Shown one piece after another: positions 44,614-54,848 of a DNA stretch of 64,000 bases. The DNA lies in NCBI GenBank assembly GCA_964632505.1, contig CAZWCE010000009.1:62001-126000 (forward strand), in the 5' to 3' direction. The notes beneath the pieces are model-generated. The model had not been told where the DNA came from and did not search any database. It saw only the letters and a list, made by a program, of their open reading frames with translations. Position 1 is the stretch's first letter. The number at the start of each line of letters is the position of its first letter. The DNA is from CAZWCE01 sp964632505 (lineage in GTDB: Bacteria; Planctomycetota; Planctomycetia; Pirellulales; Thermoguttaceae). The position numbers and the translations under genes are program-made.

Positions 44614-44886
44614 TCAGTTCGATTCCTCGGAAGAGGATCCTTTCGAGGCAGCGCCTTTGCGGGATCGGGCGAGGATTTTATTGGCCGAAAGCACCCCTAC
44701 GATGAAACCGATGATCAAGGTGCCGAACAACAGCACCGCCCGGGGGACCGTCACGGTGATGAACAGGATCTTCGTCTCGACCGCGGCGGTGTTCTGCAGA
44801 ACGACGATCAACACCAGCAAGGCGGCCACCGAGATACCGACGATCTTCAACCGCTGCACCAGAGAGGGTTTGATTTTTCCCGGCAT
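44614..44886 (-). CDS. LapA-domain (DUF1049) membrane protein
   Basis: A 90-aa protein from the ATG at 44886 (GAGG upstream). Two membrane helices (about residues 12-30 and 45-70) enclose the family pattern V-L-Q-N-T-A-A-V-E-T-K-I-L-F and P-R-A-V-L-L-F-G-T-L-I-I-G-F-I-V-G. The tail is basic then Ser/Glu-rich. In proteobacteria LapA takes part in lipopolysaccharide assembly control; the role here is unproven. It is convergent with the methyltransferase gene, 43 bases apart. Confidence 0.8.
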   Translation of the reverse strand: MPGKIKPSLVQRLKIVGISVAALLVLIVVLQNTAAVETKILFITVTVPRAVLLFGTLIIGFIVGVLSANKILARSRKGAASKGSSSEESN

Positions 44887-45237
44887 CGTCGCCTCGCTTC
44901 TAATAGGAAAAGGGGGAGAGTTTTTGAGCAATCGTCCAGGCGGATATTTTCCGTAACCATAGCCTTTTTGGGGAAATTGTCAAGGAAGCCTTCCCCATCA
45001 CGGCTTCCTGGAGGAGATCACACCGGGGCTGATGGGGCATCGCCTCCTTCGTGAACCAACGGCGACCCTCCGCAAACCAAGGCTCACACTTTTCGCGAAT
45101 AGGAATGCCCCCTTCCGACCACTTCTTTCGCCGACCTGCTTGCAAGCCATGGGAAAATCTGGTCTGATGAAAACCGATGGGCAAAACGAACGATCGCAGC
45201 CCCATGAGGTAAGCCCTCTCCTTCACGGAGTCATCGC
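44887..45237. other. Divergent intergenic region, no gene seen
   Basis: 351 bases between lapA-like and the lyase-like gene. No promoter pair, repeat or RNA fold was convincing. GGAG lies seven bases before the ATG at 45238. Confidence 0.45.
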
Positions 45238-46485
45238 ATGCATCATCCGAACGAACGAGCCGGTTTGGGCGTTCCTCTCCGCAGGAGTGCCCTGGTCGGC
45301 CTCGTATCGGGAATTCTCTTTTCGAGTCCTCTCTTCGCAAAAAACAATGAACCTCCGGTCCCGGTCCTTTTGGAAAGCGTAGTCCCGGCGGATTCGCAGC
45401 CGCACTCAAGTTCGCCGGCGGTCATTTTCTACGATTCTTTCGATGGACCGGACGCTTCGCAAGCGGTCTATCTGGAGCCCTCGATCGATTCGCCCCACGC
45501 CGACCGTTCCTCGGAGCACGCACTCGGGGGACGCGGCATGTCGATGGAGTGCTTCTACCCCCAAGGGGAAAAGGGGATCGGCAACCGGAAGCTGGTTTTC
45601 GGCGATGGTCCCTTTGGAAAACCGGTCCGAGACGGGGAATCGTTCGAAGAAATCTACTGGCGGATCTACGTGAAACATCAGAGGGGTTGGATCGGGGAAG
45701 GCCCCGCCAAGATGAGCCGTGCCGCCGGCTTCGTTTCGCCGCAATGGAACCAGGCGTTCATCCTGCACGTCTGGGGAAGCGGCGAATGCCTGACGCTCGA
45801 CCCCGTCTCCGGAGTGGAAGATGGAAAAGTGATCACTACCTGTTATAATGATTTCGACCGCTTCGATTGGTTGGGGAACCGCCCCCACGGGAAGTTTCCC
45901 ATCCATTCGACCGAGAACTCCGGCCGATGGATTTGCGTCGAAGCCCACCTGAAGCTGAACACCCCCGGCGAGAAAGACGGGTACGCCGCCCTCTGGATCG
46001 ACGGGAGGCTCGATACGGAACGGCGGGACATGGACTTTCGAGGGAACTACACCGATCATCTGATCAACGCCGTTTTCCTGGAGGCCTATTGGAACGCCGG
46101 TTCGCCGGTGGATCAATATCGCTGGTACGACGACTTCGTCGTCAGCACCGAGCCGATCGGTCCGGTCACCGCCGGCCGGCCGGTCGAGATCCAGGTCGAT
46201 TGCCGTCCTGAAGTCGCCTCCTGGCAACTCCAGATCGCCGAAAACGCCGACTCGAAGCAACTCGTCTGGCAATCGGACTCTCTCTCGGGAGATCTCCGCA
46301 ACGTCCGTCTAGACGATCATCATGGCCAATGGTTGCCCCCCGTCAATCGGAAAACCGATGTCATGTATTTCTGCCGCTCTCGCTTCACCGATCGATCGGG
46401 GAAGGTTTCGTCCTGGAGCCGTTGGCAGCAACCGTTTTTTCTCGATGAAAATCATCGAAGCATCTCTCCATCGATAAAGGAATAG
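45238..46485 (+). CDS. Secreted polysaccharide-lyase-like (jelly-roll) hypothetical protein
   Basis: A 415-aa protein with an N-terminal signal peptide (residues about 16-35, ending L-F-A). The body reads as a concanavalin-type beta-sandwich: Y-D-S-F-D-G, then W-R-I-Y-V-K, W-N-Q-A-F-I-L-H-V-W-G, W-I-C-V-E-A-H-L-K-L-N, Y-A-A-L-W-I-D-G-R and the downstream Y-R-W-Y-D-D-F-V-V-S-T. This order resembles heparin-lyase-I/PL14-type proteins, where a lysine/tyrosine pair acts, but catalytic residues cannot be assigned safely. The C-terminal 80 residues look like a fibronectin-type domain. It lies one base before a Tat-exported oxidoreductase gene, so both probably act on one exported sugar pathway. Confidence 0.7.
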   Translation: MHHPNERAGLGVPLRRSALVGLVSGILFSSPLFAKNNEPPVPVLLESVVPADSQPHSSSPAVIFYDSFDGPDASQAVYLEPSIDSPHADRSSEHALGGRGMSMECFYPQGEKGIGNRKLVFGDGPFGKPVRDGESFEEIYWRIYVKHQRGWIGEGPAKMSRAAGFVSPQWNQAFILHVWGSGECLTLDPVSGVEDGKVITTCYNDFDRFDWLGNRPHGKFPIHSTENSGRWICVEAHLKLNTPGEKDGYAALWIDGRLDTERRDMDFRGNYTDHLINAVFLEAYWNAGSPVDQYRWYDDFVVSTEPIGPVTAGRPVEIQVDCRPEVASWQLQIAENADSKQLVWQSDSLSGDLRNVRLDDHHGQWLPPVNRKTDVMYFCRSRFTDRSGKVSSWSRWQQPFFLDENHRSISPSIKE

Positions 46486-46486
46486 G

Positions 46487-47899
<1,413 letters not shown>

Positions 47900-48275
47900 C
47901 CTCTCGGATCATCGGAACTTATGGTAAACCTTCCAAGCGCCGGCACAGGAAGAGTGCGTCGGCCGATAAAAGCGGGCGCCTGATACCATTCAAAAAAGTA
48001 AACTTTAGAACTTCATGTTTTTTGAGAAACTTGCTTGATTTCTAGTGCCGTCTTGATACAGTGAACTATGTCTGTAGTACAGCAAGGGCGTTGCTATGAG
48101 CAATAATTGAACAATTTCCTTGGGGGGACCAAAAAGAAACTTTTTGAGAATATTTCCTCGAACTGAACGAATGGTTCCCTATCGGTGTTTTGGTATTTTC
48201 CTCATCGTGAAATCGCTTCCTCCCAGGAGAGGTTTCGATGATCTCGTCTCGCAACATCTATAGAAGGAGATCCTT
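47900..48275. promoter_or_regulatory. Intergenic region with candidate promoter for the DUF1559 gene
   Basis: 376 bases, AT-rich in the middle. TTGCTT (48031-48036), a 17-base spacer and TGATAC (48054-48059) form a plausible plus-strand promoter. The leader to the ATG at 48276 is about 210 bases and ends in AAGGAG. No RNA fold was recognised. Confidence 0.35.
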
Positions 48276-50720
48276 ATGATCGTAGCCCCCGGACCGATGG
48301 AAATGGTAATGGTGGTCGCCCAAATGCTGGGCGGCTGGATGAACGGCGGCGTCCCGCTGGCGGTGCCCCCGCAACCTGAACGCACGGAAATCATGGCAAT
48401 GGCTCCCGATGAGTGCGTCGCCTATGTTTCCTCCAGTGGCATGGCGACTCCCGACCCGGAGAGTGAAAACCAAGTGGAGCAGCTTCTCGCCGAACCGCAA
48501 GTGCGGGAGTTTGCCGATGAAGCCTACCGGGTCATCAATCAACTCCTAAAAAGAGAGATGGACGAAGTTCCGGCCGATACGAAACTGTTTGTCCGCGACA
48601 GCGTGCTCGCCTCTCTGACTCGTCCCTGGGCGTTCCATCTCACCGAGGTGAGTCTGAACCCGGCCGACCTGCCGGCAGGCGGAGTGATTCACCTGGGAGA
48701 AGATGCCGAAGACTGGGAAGATCGTATCCTGCTGCAACTCGGCAAGCTTCCCGAGGAGGCGCTCACCGAGAAAGAGAGCGACGCGGGGACCTACTACGTG
48801 GTGAAGATTCCCGACGCGCCGGTCAAAATATCCTGGGGCCGCTTCCTGGAAGAATACCTGGTCGTGGCGCTCGGAGAATCGGGCTTCGAGAAGATGACCG
48901 CCCGTGCCGACACTCCCGCTCCCGCCTGGCTGACCGAGATCGGGGAAACGCTTCCGATCGAGCGGCGCTCTTCGATCTTCTACGCCGACGCCGGAAAGAT
49001 TCTCGCCACGTTCAAGCCGCTGATCGGCACGACGATGTCGACGATTCCGGATGCCCCCGATCTGAAGACCGTCCTGGACGGCATCGGCCTGGATAACGTC
49101 GACAAGTTGATCGCCGTGACCGGCCTCGACGACACCAACTTCCGGCAGATCTCCCGCCTCTCCTTCAAGGGCGAGCCGGAAGGCTTGATCGACACCTTGA
49201 CCTCCGCGACGATGGATGCCGAGGATCTGGCCCTCGTTCCGGCCGACGCGAACCTCGCCTATTCGGTGAGTGTCGATTTGGAAAAGATGTATCACAAAGT
49301 TCTTCTTTTCCTCCAATCGACCTCGCCGCCGCTCCATGAAGAGGTCAGCGAAGGACTGGCCGAGATGCAGCTCGAATTGGGAATCAATTTGAAGGAAGAC
49401 CTCCTCTCGAAACTCGGCACCAACTGGTGCGTGTACAATTCTCCTTCCGAAGGCGGACTCTTTCTCACCGGTCTGACGCTCGTCGTCGAACTGGACGATC
49501 CGGAAGGGTTCCGCGCGACGGAAAAAAAACTGCTCCACCTGCTTCCGCAACTGGAGCCGAGGACCCGTGGTTTGATCGAAGAGGTGAGTTTCCAGGATCA
49601 GCATTACAAGATCTTTTCCATTCCGGAGGAGGAGGTGCCGTTCGCACCGTCGTGGTGCATTCTGGGGGACCGGCTCATCGTCTCGCTGGTGCCGCAGAAC
49701 ATCAAGACGATTCTCGCCCGAGACGACGCTTTCGAAAGCCTGGCCGATCGGGAAGAGATCGCCGCGTTGCTCGACGGCGACCACCCACCGATGCAGTTGA
49801 CGCATGCCGACTTCCGGGAATATGTGAAGATTTTCTACCCCTTCCTTCCTTACATCGCGCAGGTAGCCACGGCCGAGATGCGCGAGGAGGGCATTTCGTT
49901 CGACACGTCGAAAATCCCGACGCTTTCGTCGATCCTGCCGCACCTCTCGCCGAACCAATCGGTCACCTATCGCGAAGAGCACGCCCTGGTCACCGACCAG
50001 CGTCAGTGTCTGCCGATGAACTCCTCGGCCTCCGTTCCGATGGCGGCCGCCCTGCTCCTTCCGGCAATCCAATCATCGCGTCAGGCGGCGCGCCGCATGC
50101 AGTCGATCAACAACCTCAAACAGATCGGCCTGGCGTTGCACAACTACCACGATACTTTCAATCAGTTTCCCCCGGCCTACCTCGGCACGGAGGAGAAACC
50201 GCTGTTGAGCTGGCGCGTGGCGATCCTGCCGTTCATCGGACAGAGCACACTGTACGATCAGTTCCATCTCGACGAACCTTGGGACAGCGAGCACAATCTG
50301 CCGCTCAGCAAGACCGTGGTGGGGGTCTACCAGTCTCCGCTGAGCCAGGATCGGCTCGAAGCGCCGTGGATGACCACCTATCAGACGGTCCGTCACCCCG
50401 ATTCCCCGTTCCCCGGTGGCGAGAAAATCAGCCTTCGTGACCTCAACGACGGCACCTCGAATACGATCATGGTCCTGGAAGTGGCTCCCGAGCAGGCGGT
50501 TCCCTGGACGAAACCGGACGACTTCGAGCCGGATCCCGAGGAAGACCTCTGCGGATGGCACCCGGTGGAAAACCATCTGATCTTCGCTATGTGCGACGGC
50601 TCGGTCCACCATGAGTTGGTCCGCGATTTCGTCAGTCGGCTCGAAATGAGAGGGGAGTCGGCTGAAGAGATTCTGATGCTGCTCTTCCAAAGGAATGACG
50701 GCCAGCCGATTCCTTGGTAA
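48276..50720 (+). CDS. Large N-terminal domain fused to a DUF1559 (pilin-like) C-terminus
   Basis: An 814-aa protein with a strong ribosome site (AAGGAG). The last 220 residues match DUF1559: A-A-L-L-L-P-A-I-Q-S-S-R-Q-A-A-R-R, N-N-L-K-Q-I-G-L-A-L-H-N-Y, F-P-P-A-Y, N-T-I-M-V-L-E-V and F-A-M-C-D-G-S-V-H. In planctomycetes this domain usually follows a prepilin N-methylation signal (F-T-L-V-E-L). Here no prepilin signal is present. Instead about 590 residues precede it, with mixed alpha/beta composition (D-E-C-V-A-Y-V-S, W-S-V-D-L-E-type segments) and weak N-terminal hydrophobicity. The function of both parts is unknown. Confidence 0.82.
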   Translation: MIVAPGPMEMVMVVAQMLGGWMNGGVPLAVPPQPERTEIMAMAPDECVAYVSSSGMATPDPESENQVEQLLAEPQVREFADEAYRVINQLLKREMDEVPADTKLFVRDSVLASLTRPWAFHLTEVSLNPADLPAGGVIHLGEDAEDWEDRILLQLGKLPEEALTEKESDAGTYYVVKIPDAPVKISWGRFLEEYLVVALGESGFEKMTARADTPAPAWLTEIGETLPIERRSSIFYADAGKILATFKPLIGTTMSTIPDAPDLKTVLDGIGLDNVDKLIAVTGLDDTNFRQISRLSFKGEPEGLIDTLTSATMDAEDLALVPADANLAYSVSVDLEKMYHKVLLFLQSTSPPLHEEVSEGLAEMQLELGINLKEDLLSKLGTNWCVYNSPSEGGLFLTGLTLVVELDDPEGFRATEKKLLHLLPQLEPRTRGLIEEVSFQDQHYKIFSIPEEEVPFAPSWCILGDRLIVSLVPQNIKTILARDDAFESLADREEIAALLDGDHPPMQLTHADFREYVKIFYPFLPYIAQVATAEMREEGISFDTSKIPTLSSILPHLSPNQSVTYREEHALVTDQRQCLPMNSSASVPMAAALLLPAIQSSRQAARRMQSINNLKQIGLALHNYHDTFNQFPPAYLGTEEKPLLSWRVAILPFIGQSTLYDQFHLDEPWDSEHNLPLSKTVVGVYQSPLSQDRLEAPWMTTYQTVRHPDSPFPGGEKISLRDLNDGTSNTIMVLEVAPEQAVPWTKPDDFEPDPEEDLCGWHPVENHLIFAMCDGSVHHELVRDFVSRLEMRGESAEEILMLLFQRNDGQPIPW

Positions 50721-50751
50721 TGAAACCCAGGTGCTCATTTGATCACATATC

Positions 50752-50786
50752 GCGGGTCGGAACCAGCGTTTCGGCCCGCTTTTTTC
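50752..50786 (+). terminator. Intrinsic terminator after the DUF1559 gene
   Basis: GCGGGTCGGAA (50752-50762) pairs with TTTCGGCCCGC (50769-50779), 11 bp with two wobbles, loop CCAGCG, followed by TTTTTT. It lies 32 bases after the stop and 23 bases before the next start, so the downstream gene may be read through or have its own promoter. Confidence 0.8.
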
Positions 50787-50808
50787 TTTCTCCCCGGAAA
50801 GGCCGTCG

Positions 50809-52053
50809 ATGTTTCCTACGGCGATCTCGCTGAAAGCGAAATGGATCTTCCCGATCACCACTCCTCCTAGGTGCGGCGATTGGCTGAACCTCCGCAGCGG
50901 TCGGATCGATTCGATCGCCCGAGAGCCGAAGTTCGCGAGTCGATACGATCTCGGCAACGTCGCCCTGCTCCCCGGATTGGTGAACGCGCATACCCATCTC
51001 GACTTGAGCGATTGGCCGGAACCGGGGGACGACATTCGAGACCGCGGACAGACGATGGCCGACTGGGTGCCGCGGGTGCTGGACCATCGGCGCTCGGCTT
51101 CGCATGACGCGCCTCGGGCGATTGCGCGGGGAATGCGCGAGTGTTGGAGCACCGGCACCGTGGCCGTGGGCGACATCGTCCAGGAGGATTGGGATCCCGA
51201 AAGCGAAACTCCGCTGCATGTGACGGCGTTTCGGGAGATCATCGGTTGGAGCCCAGAGGACATCGCGCCGAAAATGGAAGCCGCCGAACGCTTTCTGAAA
51301 GGTTTTCCACCTCTCCCCTCTCGTCGTGCAGGGCTTGCGCCGCATGCTCCGCAGACGGTGCACCGGGAATTGCTCGAGAGAATGGTCGATCTCTCGCGTG
51401 AGCGAAAAATCCCCTTGACGATGCACTTGGCGGAATCGCCGGAGGAGATGCAACTGCTCGAAGAGCATTCCGGCCCGCTGTTGGAAATGATGCGGCGATT
51501 CGACGATTACGCTCCCGGGGCGGTCTTGGCCGGAAGTCGCCCCCTGGACTACCTCGAGCTTCTCTCGAAGGGGCACCGAGCACTGGTCGTGCACGGTACG
51601 TTTCTACATGAACGGGAGATCGAACGACTCCGAGTCGATCGTGAACGCCTGTTTCTGATCTGGTGTCCGCGCTCGAACGCTTTTTTCCACCCTGGAATAC
51701 GACCTCCGGTCGACGCGATGCTCGCCGCGAATGCTTCGGTCGCGATGGGAACCGACAGCCGTGCTTCGTCGCCCGATTTGAATCTCTGGAATGAGCTCCG
51801 TTTCGCAATGGAACAGCAGCCGGAAATCTCGCCGAAATCACTCCTGAGGATGGCCACACTCAACGGGGCCCGGGCTCTGGGGATCGAAAATCGTTACGGT
51901 TCGCTCAAGGCGGGCAAATCGGCCCACCTGGCCGCCGTCTCTCTTCCGAGAAATATCTCGTCGGACGATGAAAATGAAGCCTGCCGGAAATTACTCGGTT
52001 GCCGACAGATCGGTCCTCTCGAAGCGCTTCTGGCGGAGCTGGAAACCGGCTGA
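50809..52053 (+). CDS. Amidohydrolase-superfamily deaminase-like protein
   Basis: A metal-dependent hydrolase related to S-adenosylhomocysteine, guanine and aminofutalosine deaminases. 414 aa. Motifs: the metal site V-N-A-H-T-H-L-D near residue 58, L-A-P-H-A-P-Q-T-V near residue 172, M-H-L-A-E-S near residue 205, V-V-H-G-T-F-L near residue 260, W-C-P-R-S-N near residue 284 and M-G-T-D-S near residue 315. The N- and C-terminal parts make the usual composite beta-sandwich. AAAGG precedes the ATG. The substrate is not certain; aminofutalosine (menaquinone pathway) is an alternative worth testing. Confidence 0.85.
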   Translation: MFPTAISLKAKWIFPITTPPRCGDWLNLRSGRIDSIAREPKFASRYDLGNVALLPGLVNAHTHLDLSDWPEPGDDIRDRGQTMADWVPRVLDHRRSASHDAPRAIARGMRECWSTGTVAVGDIVQEDWDPESETPLHVTAFREIIGWSPEDIAPKMEAAERFLKGFPPLPSRRAGLAPHAPQTVHRELLERMVDLSRERKIPLTMHLAESPEEMQLLEEHSGPLLEMMRRFDDYAPGAVLAGSRPLDYLELLSKGHRALVVHGTFLHEREIERLRVDRERLFLIWCPRSNAFFHPGIRPPVDAMLAANASVAMGTDSRASSPDLNLWNELRFAMEQQPEISPKSLLRMATLNGARALGIENRYGSLKAGKSAHLAAVSLPRNISSDDENEACRKLLGCRQIGPLEALLAELETG

Positions 52054-52058
52054 GGCGC

Positions 52059-52089
52059 ATAAAAAACGGCCGCCGGAATGGCGACCGTT
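52059..52089 (-). terminator. Intrinsic terminator of the ferritin gene
   Basis: Minus strand AACGGTCGCC (52089-52080) pairs with GGCGGCCGTT (52074-52065), one G-T, loop of five, followed by a T-run (52066-52061). It is 30 bases after the ferritin stop. Confidence 0.75.
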
Positions 52090-52118
52090 GGAAGTTCGAT
52101 CCATTCGAGTGGCCAACT

Positions 52119-52649
52119 TCAGGCACTCTCGTTCGGATTGGGGGTTTCGGTGGCGGAGGGCGCCGCGCGGGAAGCGAGCTGCCGGTCGAGCATGAAAATA
52201 CCACCGGGAGCGTTCTTCATCAACTCGATCTGCTGGAGCACCTCATTCACCGAGGCTTCCTCCTCGACCTGCTCGGCGACAAACCACTGCAGGAAGTTGT
52301 TCGTGGCGTGGTCCTTTTCCTGGATCGCGAGATCGACGAGCTTGTTGATGCGATCGGAGACGTATTGCTCGTGCTCGTACGCCTGTTGGAACATATCGCG
52401 GGGAGTCTCCCAACGGGTCGGGGGGCCGTCGATCGGCTGGAGCTTCACTTCGGCATCGCGTTCCAGAAGATAATTGAAGAACTTCATCGCGTGGATGTGC
52501 TCCTCCTCGGCCTGCATCCGCATCCAATGAGAAAACCCGCTCAGGTTCTTGTCTTCCCCGCAAGCGGCCATCGAAAGATACAGATACGAAGAATAATACT
52601 CGGCATTTAACTGATCGTTCAACGCCTGGGCCATTTTTTCACTGATCAT
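52119..52649 (-). CDS. ftnA: Ferritin (non-haem, FtnA type)
   Basis: Iron-storage cage subunit. 176 aa. Ferroxidase residues appear in A-E-Y-Y-S-S-Y-L-Y-L (Glu17 region), M-Q-A-E-E-E-H-I-H-A-M (Glu/His near residue 49-53) and Q-W-F-V-A-E-Q-V-E-E-E near residue 127. The C-terminus has a short Ala/Pro/Ser/Glu tail. AAGGAG lies upstream of the ATG. Monocistronic, ending at a clear terminator. Fur-like operator was not identified. Confidence 0.95.
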   Translation of the reverse strand: MISEKMAQALNDQLNAEYYSSYLYLSMAACGEDKNLSGFSHWMRMQAEEEHIHAMKFFNYLLERDAEVKLQPIDGPPTRWETPRDMFQQAYEHEQYVSDRINKLVDLAIQEKDHATNNFLQWFVAEQVEEEASVNEVLQQIELMKNAPGGIFMLDRQLASRAAPSATETPNPNESA

Positions 52650-52909
52650 TTTCTCTCCTTTTCTGAATCGCTTCTATGCTCTTCTCCGAATCCGCTTGCC
52701 GAATCTCGACAAACGGCGGAAAAATAGTGCCATGCAAGTCTATCCTATCGGATAAGCCGCTTTGTTGGAAGCGGTCGCCCGAGCCACGAAATGAAACGAT
52801 ATCGGAGCATTCAGCGCCGAGCGACCGATTCTCCACGAAGCACACCATTTAGGACGTTATGTACTGTAATTATTTACAAAAACAGCGCATTTGCAATCCC
52901 TGCCCCGGC

Positions 52910-54250
52910 CTATTTGACGGAAAAAGCCATAAGTTCTTGTTCCGTGCGGACATACAGCACCCCATCCACAAAGGCTGGAGTGGCATCGACGGGGGCCTCG
53001 AAGTCCTTTTGCCAGAAAACACGTTCTTCCGGGGCGGTTTCGAGCGAGAGGACACTCATCAATCCTTTTCGTGAGATGCCGAGGATCGCATCCCCCAAGA
53101 TGATCGGCGAGCTGTAATAACTCCCGTCGAGATTCTCTTCCCAGATCAGCTCCCCGGAGGACGCTTTTCGGCAGATCACCTCTCCCCGATCGGCCCAAGT
53201 GTAGAGCAGGTCGCCCTTTACGACAGGCGTCGGAACGTAGGGGAAGGGACGCTCTATCTCATAGACGATCTTCGGTTCCCCTTCGGTCAACGGTTCCGGG
53301 GGCTCGACGGCGAGCATTTGGCGACCGGTTCCTCCCATTCCACCGGAGATCAGGATTCGATCTTCCGTGAACACAGGAGAGGCCGTCACGCGGAACTCCA
53401 TCACCCCCGGCATGCTCCAGAAGACCTTTCCGGTTTGTGGATCGAGCGCGGAAACGCCGCTGCCCCAGGTATTGGTGACTAGGACATGTTTCTTCCGCCG
53501 GGCGTCGAACATCATGCAGGGAGTGGCATAACCCGCCTCCTCGGCGGCCATTTCGGTTTTCCAGGCCAACTTGCCCGAGGTCGCCTCGTAGGCGAACACT
53601 TCACACTTCCCGTTCTGATCGTGAACGAAAAAGACCCGCCCCTGATGATGGATCGGAGAAGCGCCGTGTCCGTGTTCGGCGTCCAAGGAACCGAGCGACG
53701 CCCGCCATATCTCCTTCCCCTCGGCGAGGTTCAGAGCGACCAGCACCAATTGATCCTCCTCATAGAAGACGTAGAATAGAGCATCCTCTCCCATGGCCGG
53801 CGTCACGACGGCGAGATCATTGTGCCGATGCTGTTTGTGGTCGCTGCCTTGCAATTCCTTCTGCCAGACGGGGGTTCCGTCACTCGTCTTGAGGCACTGA
53901 ACCACATGGACGGCGGTTTCCGGCGAGGCGGACGCGATATAGATTTTTCCGTTTCGAACGATAGGACTCGCTGCACCCGTTCCGGGAAGTTCCTTTTGCC
54001 AAAGGGGGGTGAGGGAATCGTCGTTCCAATGGATCGAAACGTCTTCGACGAGCCCGGCACCGTTGGGACCTCGAAACCGCGGCCACTCCCCGGCCGTGAC
54101 GCAGGTTCCCCAGAAAGCCAACGCGAGCGAGAAAACACAAACCTTCGTCTTCCAAGTCGTAAAAACGCCGGAAGGGGTTGTTTTTTCGCAAAAGGATGCA
54201 GAAACCAAAGAGAAAATCAAACGAAAAAAGAGAGACCGACTATGGGACAT
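52910..54250 (-). CDS. Exported PQQ-like beta-propeller protein
   Basis: A BamB/PQQ-type propeller, about 446 aa from the ATG at 54250 (AAGGA ten bases upstream). An ATG at 54286 with GAGG six bases upstream would add 12 residues, so the start is uncertain. The N-terminus has two hydrophobic segments; the second (about 40-55, ending T-A-G before E-W-P-R-F-R-G-P-N) fits export. W-P-R-F-R-G-P-N is the typical planctomycete propeller opening. Blade repeats such as G-T-P-V-W-Q-K-E, G-K-L-A-W-K-T-E and G-K-V-F-W-S-M recur. Role unknown, possibly scaffold or sugar-related; no dehydrogenase active site is evident. Confidence 0.87.
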   Translation of the reverse strand: MSHSRSLFFRLIFSLVSASFCEKTTPSGVFTTWKTKVCVFSLALAFWGTCVTAGEWPRFRGPNGAGLVEDVSIHWNDDSLTPLWQKELPGTGAASPIVRNGKIYIASASPETAVHVVQCLKTSDGTPVWQKELQGSDHKQHRHNDLAVVTPAMGEDALFYVFYEEDQLVLVALNLAEGKEIWRASLGSLDAEHGHGASPIHHQGRVFFVHDQNGKCEVFAYEATSGKLAWKTEMAAEEAGYATPCMMFDARRKKHVLVTNTWGSGVSALDPQTGKVFWSMPGVMEFRVTASPVFTEDRILISGGMGGTGRQMLAVEPPEPLTEGEPKIVYEIERPFPYVPTPVVKGDLLYTWADRGEVICRKASSGELIWEENLDGSYYSSPIILGDAILGISRKGLMSVLSLETAPEERVFWQKDFEAPVDATPAFVDGVLYVRTEQELMAFSVK

Positions 54251-54848
54251 GACATGCGGTTCCTTTTCAATTCTGCGGTGAATCATCAAGCGCCTCAAAG
54301 GCGGCGGCCCGAAAAGCCATGGCCATCGACTATTTCATCACGGCCGAGGAGTGCCGAATGCGCCTATTGGGGCCTTCGAGAAAGTGTCCTCTCATGATAT
54401 GTTATGGATCGTCCGTATTGTACGTCAGCATATCGCCACCGCCGACATCCTGCAACTCTCGCGGAGCATTTTCATAAAAAAAGAACAAATACAAAATATA
54501 CAAAAAGGATTTCTTCGCATTTTGTTTGTCTTCTAGGGTTGCTGGAATCTCGAAAAATATGATACAACAGGACTGCTCCCTGCGGAAACTACATCAGGAA
54601 TACCGCTTTGTCTCCATCGAGTTCGGTCTTGCCCATTGCATCGGATACTCTAGAAGACCACCGCGATTTTTCCGCGTTTCGGGATGTCGCCGCGCGGTCT
54701 GATCGATCAGCGATTAGCGGCATTTTTCCAGGAGGGCGATCGGAGTGAATCGAGGAGCCGCTATTTTGCGACCGGGGATGATCATTCCTTGCCGTTTGAG
54801 AACAAACCAATTCCACCATATTCACGATTTCATGAACGAGGGTACAAA
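54251..54848. promoter_or_regulatory. AT-rich divergent intergenic region
   Basis: About 600 bases between the propeller gene and prc. The stretch 54470-54560 is markedly AT-rich and contains TATGAT (around 54558) as a possible -10 for prc, with a weak -35. Upstream in-frame codons of prc (from 54684) have no ribosome site and are not coding. No other structure seen. Confidence 0.35.

Noticed and set aside
54684..54848. In-frame extension of prc to an upstream ATG
   Set aside because: No ribosome site; the lipobox signal starts cleanly at 54849.
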